The position numbers and the translations under genes were made by a program. A stretch of DNA of 11,002 bases from an uncultured Aquimarina sp. (GTDB taxonomy: Bacteria > Bacteroidota > Bacteroidia > Flavobacteriales > Flavobacteriaceae), in assembly GCA_937958735.1 (NCBI GenBank), contig CALGNG010000291.1, positions 1 to 11,002 on the forward strand, written 5' to 3'. Positions 6,515 to 11,002 of the stretch are shown here, piece after piece. Every line of letters starts with the position of its first letter. The stretch's first letter is position 1. Under the pieces are notes generated by a model that had not been told where the DNA came from, did not search any database, and saw nothing but the letters and a program-made list of their open reading frames with translations.

Positions 6515-7732
6515 CTACAGGATTATTCCTGCAATGCAGGCTGTAAGCCAACTTGCTAAAGCACCTCCAATCATGGCTTTTAGTGCTAATTTAGCCACAT
6601 CACTTTTTCGATTAGGGGCAATGCCTGAAATGCCTCCTATTTGAATTCCTATTGAAGCAAAGTTAGCAAAGCCACAAAGAGCATAACTAGCAATTTTTGC
6701 TGTCCTAGCTGAGATTTGATTCTCTTTGATCATTATAGCTAAATCTTTATAGGCAATCAACTCTGTCAAGACAATTTTTTCCCCTAAAAGAGTTCCAAAT
6801 GCTCCTGCTTCATGCCAAGGCACACCCATTATAAATGCTAGTGGTTTAAAAAAGAATCCAAAAATTTGTGCCATTGAAAGGTTTATTAGACTTAATACGC
6901 CATCCACCAAAGCAATCATCCCTACAATTGCTATTAACATGGCTGCAATATTTGCTGCTAGCTTTAAACCATCAGTAGCCCCATCTCCTATGGCTTCTAT
7001 AATATTTGATTCTCCTGATACTTTTTCCAAGGCTACACTACCTGCTGTTTCGGAAACTACTGTTTCTGGAAACATAATTTTAGCTATAATAATTGCGGCA
7101 GGAGCACTCATAATAGATGCCGCCATTAAATGGCCTGCAATTCCATCTACATCTCCTAACATTTTTACATAAATTGCCATTACACCACCTGCTACGGTTG
7201 CAAAGCCCCCTACCATAACCGTCATTAATTCGGACTTTGTCATTTTTGATATGTAGGGTTTCACTAACAATGGTGCTTCTGTTTGTCCTACAAAAATACT
7301 TCCTACCACACTCAACGTTTCACTACCACTAGTCCCTAATACTTTTTGCATAAATTTTGATAGGGATTTTACAATAAACTGCATTACTCCTAAACGGTAT
7401 AGCATACTCATTAAGGCTGAAAAGAAAATAATAGTTGGCAAAACACGTACTACAAAATTTATAATTGGAGATTCTACTTCTCCCGAAATGAATGAGGCAA
7501 ATAAAAAATCGCCTCCTTTATCTGCAAAGGAAAGTAGCTTTTTAATAATGGTATCAAAAAAATTAAAAAAGGGTAATCCTACAGAAGTTTTTAAAATTAA
7601 TAAGGCAAATATTAATTGTAGTGTAAAACCTTTAATTACTAATTTATAATCTATTTTTTTGCGATTGTTACTCATTAAAAATGCAACTCCTAACAAAAAA
7701 ATAATCCCTAATACTCCTATAAATTGATGCAT
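6515..7732 (-). CDS. CNT-family nucleoside permease (NupC-like)
   Basis: The 405-residue integral inner-membrane protein matches concentrative nucleoside transporters, which import nucleosides with Na+ or H+. An N-terminal hydrophobic segment (MHQFIGVLGIIFLLGVAFLM) is followed by the Nucleos_tra2-like N domain (about 1-80), a gate-like helical region (about 95-195) and the C-terminal transport domain (about 200-405). The substrate-binding hairpin motif GQTEAP is at 149-154. The second binding region reads GEKIVLTELIAYKDL at 317-331, where most CNT proteins have G-x-K-x3-N-E-F-V-A-Y. The catalytic Glu is kept as Glu324, but the Asn before it is Thr323. A further binding stretch, CGFANFASIGIQ, lies at 353-364, with Asn357 and Ser360 corresponding to the ribose/base-contacting residues known from Vibrio cholerae CNT. 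Length and topology are normal. It is divergent from the phytase-like gene across 63 bases and upstream of the receptor on the same strand. It anchors the view that this locus feeds on nucleosides. Confidence 0.92.
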   Translation of the reverse strand: MHQFIGVLGIIFLLGVAFLMSNNRKKIDYKLVIKGFTLQLIFALLILKTSVGLPFFNFFDTIIKKLLSFADKGGDFLFASFISGEVESPIINFVVRVLPTIIFFSALMSMLYRLGVMQFIVKSLSKFMQKVLGTSGSETLSVVGSIFVGQTEAPLLVKPYISKMTKSELMTVMVGGFATVAGGVMAIYVKMLGDVDGIAGHLMAASIMSAPAAIIIAKIMFPETVVSETAGSVALEKVSGESNIIEAIGDGATDGLKLAANIAAMLIAIVGMIALVDGVLSLINLSMAQIFGFFFKPLAFIMGVPWHEAGAFGTLLGEKIVLTELIAYKDLAIMIKENQISARTAKIASYALCGFANFASIGIQIGGISGIAPNRKSDVAKLALKAMIGGALASWLTACIAGIIL

Positions 7733-7774
7733 CCCTTATCTTTAATTAATACTTTAAAGTTTTACTCTTTTTTT

Positions 7775-7782
7775 TAAATTTG
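7775..7782 (+). promoter_or_regulatory. Candidate -7 element of the phytase-like gene
   Basis: The octamer taaatttg matches the Bacteroidota -7 consensus TAnnTTTG exactly and lies in the 63-base divergent gap between the permease and the phytase-like gene. It would start the transcript only about seven bases before the ATG at 7796, giving a nearly leaderless message. No clear TTG -33 element stands 19 bases upstream, where the sequence is only T-rich, so the call is tentative. Confidence 0.35.
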
Positions 7783-7795
7783 TTAATATAAGAAA

Positions 7796-8902
7796 ATGAA
7801 ACAAGTCTATATACATTTATATGTTCAAGTATTCACAATACTATTTTTTTATGCTTCACATCTTAATGCTCAAAATATTAATAACTTACACCTAACATTT
7901 ATTGGCGAACATATTTTGGATGCTAAAACTACGCTCAAAAAAACTGAAGTTGGAGGGCTTTCTGGTATTGATTTTTATAACGGAAAATGGTTAAGTATTT
8001 GTGATGGTTCTGAAAAAAACACTCGTTACTACGAGTTTGATCTAAGCTTTAATGATACTGCTTTTACAGGACTTACTACTATTGATGTTTCTTTTTTCAA
8101 AAACAGAAAGGGAGTTAAGCTTGATCACAAAAAATATGATGCAGAAAGCATCCGGTTTTTAAATGATAGTATTGTAATTTGGTCTTCCGAGGGTATTATA
8201 AGAAATGCTATTCCTACAGAAATTTTAAAAACAAATATCCATACTCAACAAACTCATAAAATTAAATTTCACAATCCAATTTTTGAGACCACTAGGCATA
8301 ATAAAGGTTTTGAAGCCTTGTCCATTGCTTTCTCCAAACAAGGAATTTGGTTTGCTACCGAATCTCCTTTAACACAAGATGGCGAGTCCCCTACTTTTAC
8401 AAAAAATAACGCTCCAATACGTATTTGTTACTATGATTTTGACAAAAAAACAATCACAAAACAATATGCCTACCAATTGGATAAAATTGCGTTAAAACCT
8501 AAACAGGTAAACGACCCCCAAATAAATGGCCTTGTAGCGTTACTACACATTAATAAAAAACAGTTTCTTACATTGGAGCGTTCTTTTACATTGGGTTATG
8601 GAACTCAGGGAAATGTTGTAAAACTGTACCTCACCACCATTAAAAACAATACTACTGCAATTGAGCATATGGCTTCTTTAAAAAACAAAACAATTACTCC
8701 ACTTACTAAAAAATTAATTCTAAATTTTGAGACTATTAAAGAACAACTAACTAGCAAGTTAATTGATAATATTGAGGGAATGTGTTTTGGTCCTAAATTA
8801 AATAATGGAAAACGCACTCTTATTTTTGTCTCGGACAATAATTTTAACAAATACGGAAATCAAATTACTCAGTTTATAGCTTTTGAAACTGATGTTGAAT
8901 AA
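7796..8902 (+). CDS. Secreted phytase-like/esterase-like beta-propeller protein
   Basis: The 368-residue protein fits the 'esterase-like activity of phytase' family (Phytase-like, PF13449 type). A signal peptide covers about residues 1-25 (FTILFFYASHLNAQ, cleaved near Gln26). Conserved family blocks appear in order: GGLSGIDF (53-60), ICDGS (68-72), YDAESIRF (114-121), SSEG (130-133), NKGFEALSI (169-177), ATES (187-190), the LER triad (260-262), DNIEGMCFG (324-332), and the closing VSDNNF (345-350) and TQF (358-360). The acidic residues Asp115, Glu117, Glu132, Glu173, Glu189, Glu261 and Glu327 are those such propellers use for metal binding. Known members are calcium-dependent phosphomonoesterases or of undetermined activity, so the exact substrate is open. 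Phosphate release from nucleotides would suit the neighbourhood. It is divergent from the nucleoside permease, 63 bases away, and likely shares regulation. A surrogate annotation of plain phytase would be overprecise. Confidence 0.85.
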   Translation: MKQVYIHLYVQVFTILFFYASHLNAQNINNLHLTFIGEHILDAKTTLKKTEVGGLSGIDFYNGKWLSICDGSEKNTRYYEFDLSFNDTAFTGLTTIDVSFFKNRKGVKLDHKKYDAESIRFLNDSIVIWSSEGIIRNAIPTEILKTNIHTQQTHKIKFHNPIFETTRHNKGFEALSIAFSKQGIWFATESPLTQDGESPTFTKNNAPIRICYYDFDKKTITKQYAYQLDKIALKPKQVNDPQINGLVALLHINKKQFLTLERSFTLGYGTQGNVVKLYLTTIKNNTTAIEHMASLKNKTITPLTKKLILNFETIKEQLTSKLIDNIEGMCFGPKLNNGKRTLIFVSDNNFNKYGNQITQFIAFETDVE

Positions 8903-8915
8903 AATAGCACCAATA

Positions 8916-8984
8916 CTACACCCCAAAAATGCAATTGATTTTAACAACTCCTACAACAATTGTTAATTTGGAACGGAAGGACAT
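8916..8984 (-). pseudogene. Possible remnant of a second TssD-like gene start
   Basis: On the minus strand, ATG at 8984 opens a frame reading MSFRSKLTIVVGVV and stops after 22 codons at 8916. The first residues match the TssD-like gene at the left edge (MSFSSKLIV). At the DNA level 19 of 22 bases around the start are the same (ttaatttgga..aaggacat, 8963-8984 against 56-77). After about ten codons the similarity ends. A decayed or truncated tssD copy is the simplest explanation. Chance similarity is possible at this length. Confidence 0.35.
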
Positions 8985-9365
8985 AATATGTAGACTTTTT
9001 TTGTGCTGATTTTTAGAAAACTAATATACTTATTTTGCTTATCTATTCATACTCGCAAGAGTGAAACAAGACCCGAACTCTTTCGCTTTCAATTATTTGT
9101 GTCTCTAATATAGTAAGCACCTTAAAACATAAAAACACGTCACTTTATCCCCCATTAAAAGGTTTTTAGGTTTGTATGGATAGCAAAATACTTTCTTGAA
9201 AAGAATTGCATTTTTATTGAATTTTGCTGCTTTGTGTACGACTGTTGTTGTTTTCGGTAGATGGGTTTTTCTATAGACCACTTAAAAGGCTTCTGAGCAC
9301 TGCTATTTTTTCATTGACCTTGTTATCGAGTAAATCGTTAAATACACAAGTAAACTATACTTGAT

Positions 9366-9420
9366 AATCTAATTAATAGAACAGAAACCAAAAAAATACT
9401 GATTGTAAATTAATTGGATT
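9366..9420. repeat. Imperfect inverted repeat, 12-bp arms
   Basis: The arm aatctaattaat (9366-9377) is complementary to attaattggatt (9409-9420) at 11 of 12 positions, with 31 bases between them. It lies about 300 bases upstream of the endonuclease gene. It is AT-rich and may be a chance structure or a binding site, and nothing else supports a role. Confidence 0.4.
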
Positions 9421-9713
9421 AGATAGTTAAATTTAGACCTCTATTAAAAGTTATCTGTAAAAAAATAACGGCTCTCCTATAAACTTAAATAAGCATACTC
9501 TGTAGGCGAAAGCCCTGTATTTACTAGCCTTAAAGTACTATTAAAAATTTCACAACATAAATCTATAATTAAAGTAATCTTAAAATAATATACGTGGTGT
9601 AGTACTGTGGTAATATATAATAATTTGGCAACACGAAAGCACATTTGCTTAACAATTACAGGAGCATAAAAGCATAATTTTAAGTTCTTAATTAAAAACA
9701 AAAAATTATAACT

Positions 9714-11002
9714 ATGAAAAAAATTAAAACATCTCTAATTGCAGCATTAAGTATTTTATATTTTACAAGCTGTACTAACGAGGATACAACAGTTTTTAGC
9801 GAAAGTAATTCTAAACTTTCTATTATTGGGGAAATAGAGGCGCCTCTTACTCACTTAGACAATGAAGGTCCCCATGACCATAATTTCTCTTCAAAAAAAA
9901 CATTAGGTTTTACAGAAACATTTGAAAGGGGAAACAAAGCAAGTTATGCTAATGGAAATATTAATTTATTTTCGGGATCATGGAGACTAAGTGATGCCTT
10001 AATCGGCACATCATCCAGTGATCGCAAGTTTAGTTCTAAGTCTGTTAGGATACGAAATACAGGTTTTGTATTAATGAATTTTAATATGGATAATGGAGCT
10101 AGTGAAATACGTATAAGGCATGCTAAATTTGGAAGGGATGGTAATGCCACATGGAGGTTAATAGCATCATACGATAATGGAAGGAATTGGAATTTTGTAG
10201 GAAATACAGTAACCACTAGCAGTACTTCATTAAATACGGTTACTATTCGTTTAAATGAAAGTAGAGCAGTGCGTTATGGAGTAAGCAAAACAGGAGGTGG
10301 GTCTAATAGAATTAATATTGATAATATAGAAATAGTAACTACTGGTAGTGGGTCTAACTCACCTGCTCCTGGAGGTACAGGAAATGCTAGTAGAGATAGT
10401 AATTTAACTTTTGGAAATCCTTCCAATGCAAATACGAGTAGTATTAATTATTTTTTATCACGTAACCAATATAGCATGTCTTACAACAATACTAAAGGAA
10501 CTCCAAATTGGGTGAGCTGGCATTTAAGTAGTGCTTGGTCAGGCGGAACAAGAAGGTGTAATTGTTTTAGAACAGATAGTGCTTTACCAAATAATTTCAA
10601 AAACATAGAAACTTCTGATTATACGGGTTCTGGATTTGATAGAGGACATATATGCCCTTCGGGAGACAGGACAGGAAGCACTACAGATAATTCTAATACT
10701 TTTTTTACAACGAATATTGCGCCACAAGCAGCAGATAATAATCAACGTTCTTGGAATGACTTTGAAAATTACTTAAGAGCACTTACTGAAAATGGTAATG
10801 AAGTACATATTATAGCAGGAATAGCAGGTACAGGAGGCACAGGTATTAATGGATTTAGAAACACTATTAATAATGGTAATATAACAGTGCCAGATTCTTT
10901 TTGGAAAGTTGCCTTAGTGCTACCAAATGGAAGCAATGACATTAGTAGAGTTACTACAGATACAAGGATTATTGCTATTAATGTCCCTAATGATCAAGGA
11001 AT
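9714..11002 (+). CDS. Lipoprotein DNA/RNA non-specific endonuclease with N-terminal beta-sandwich (C-terminus off the window)
   Basis: The first 429 residues are visible. A lipoprotein signal peptide ends in FTSC (Cys20), followed by TNED, acidic residues that favour surface display. A low-complexity linker (about 25-62) leads to a beta-sandwich at about 64-210 (FTETFERGN, GSWRLSDALIG, SVRIRN, WRLIASYDNGRNWNFVG, INIDNIEIV). This resembles the accessory jelly-roll domains of secreted Bacteroidota proteins. A Gly/Ser/Pro linker (211-224) precedes a beta-beta-alpha-metal nuclease domain of the Serratia/NucA/EndoG family. Key residues are the DRGH box (309-312) with His312 as general base, and NIAPQAADNNQRSWNDFE, where Asn343 is the Mg2+ ligand (Asn119 in Serratia nuclease), Asn334 matches Asn110 and Glu351 matches Glu127. 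The enzyme cuts DNA and RNA endonucleolytically to 5'-phosphorylated oligonucleotides. Cys282 and Cys284 in RRCNCF could form a disulfide or bind metal. The start at 9714 is supported by the signal peptide and an A-rich upstream tract. It stands downstream of the non-coding gap and fits external degradation of nucleic acid for the import genes to the left. Confidence 0.93.
   Translation, partial: MKKIKTSLIAALSILYFTSCTNEDTTVFSESNSKLSIIGEIEAPLTHLDNEGPHDHNFSSKKTLGFTETFERGNKASYANGNINLFSGSWRLSDALIGTSSSDRKFSSKSVRIRNTGFVLMNFNMDNGASEIRIRHAKFGRDGNATWRLIASYDNGRNWNFVGNTVTTSSTSLNTVTIRLNESRAVRYGVSKTGGGSNRINIDNIEIVTTGSGSNSPAPGGTGNASRDSNLTFGNPSNANTSSINYFLSRNQYSMSYNNTKGTPNWVSWHLSSAWSGGTRRCNCFRTDSALPNNFKNIETSDYTGSGFDRGHICPSGDRTGSTTDNSNTFFTTNIAPQAADNNQRSWNDFENYLRALTENGNEVHIIAGIAGTGGTGINGFRNTINNGNITVPDSFWKVALVLPNGSNDISRVTTDTRIIAINVPNDQG

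Larger units (their letters stand above)
8903..9713. other. 811-base gap without a convincing gene
   Basis: No frame here has a recognisable domain or a good start. The left part holds a TssD-like start fragment (8916-8984, minus). Further right are short minus-strand frames cut by stops, for example 33 codons at 9043-9144 containing the segment TILETQIIESERVRVLF, and another open stretch ending at 9105. Base composition is a little less AT-extreme at about 9050-9110 and 9270-9330 than in the flanks. Together this looks like decayed coding sequence rather than a designed regulatory region. Two dyads are present: 8941-8966 (ttaacaa/ttgttaa), which may be a weak terminator for the phytase-like gene, and 9366-9420. 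A 74-codon minus-strand frame at 9477-9701 has no recognisable motif and is not called. Confidence 0.55.

Noticed and set aside
6939..7172. 77-codon plus-strand frame rich in Ala and Ile
   Set aside because: It is antisense to transmembrane helices of the nucleoside permease, so the hydrophobicity only mirrors that gene.
9051..9096. Partial dyad gcaagagt...actctttcgc resembling a tRNA-like or terminator stem
   Set aside because: Only about six contiguous pairs form, with a long loop. No cloverleaf, anticodon arm or T-loop motif could be found.
9194..9272. Short hydrophobic plus-strand peptide from a TTG codon (KRIAFLLNFAALCTTVVV...)
   Set aside because: It would be a small membrane peptide of about 26 residues with a non-ATG start, no ribosome-binding signal and no promoter. 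Such frames arise by chance.
9477..9701. 74-codon minus-strand frame ending in a segment GLSPTEYAYL that recalls the end of AraC-type regulators
   Set aside because: Only about ten residues resemble that family, the rest shows no helix-turn-helix, and the codon content looks random. The similarity is most likely chance.
1..11002. CRISPR array, insertion sequence or RNA gene
   Set aside because: No regularly spaced repeats, no transposase frame with terminal inverted repeats and no rRNA or tRNA signature were seen on either strand.

Overview
The window looks like a piece of a marine-type Flavobacteriaceae (Bacteroidota) chromosome. The DNA is AT-rich. It encodes an outer-membrane TonB-dependent receptor with an N-terminal carboxypeptidase-regulatory-like domain, followed at once by a lipoprotein with the acidic post-cysteine segment typical of surface-exposed Bacteroidota lipoproteins. 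At the left edge is the start of a Bacteroidota-type T6SS tube protein (TssD). The genus cannot be read from the sequence.

Layout from left to right: 1-77 (minus) is the 5' end of a TssD/Hcp-like gene. 78-316 is intergenic and holds a long near-perfect palindrome. 317-901 (minus) is a 194-aa open frame matching only the extreme C-terminus of the giant SNF2-helicase/DNA-methylase proteins of Bacteroidota conjugative elements, so it is probably a mobile-element remnant. 1081-1893 (plus) is a secreted S1/P1-type nuclease with all zinc ligands visible. A strong hairpin at 1973-2007 separates it from the convergent genes on the minus strand: a CNT-family nucleoside permease (7732-6515), a TonB-dependent receptor (6333-3766) and a surface lipoprotein (3746-2034). 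Divergent from the permease is a secreted phytase-like/esterase-like protein (7796-8902, plus). An 811-base gap without a convincing gene follows. It holds what looks like a decayed TssD start. The window ends inside a lipoprotein nuclease of the DNA/RNA non-specific endonuclease family (9714 onward, plus).

The genes from 1081 to the right edge suggest one common job: feeding on extracellular nucleic acid. The surface lipoprotein endonuclease would cut DNA/RNA outside the cell. The receptor-lipoprotein pair would carry fragments or nucleosides over the outer membrane. The S1/P1 nuclease, and perhaps the phytase-like enzyme, would degrade and dephosphorylate them, and the CNT permease would bring nucleosides over the inner membrane. 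Each family call is fairly secure. The joint function, and especially the receptor's substrate, is inference from gene neighbourhood.
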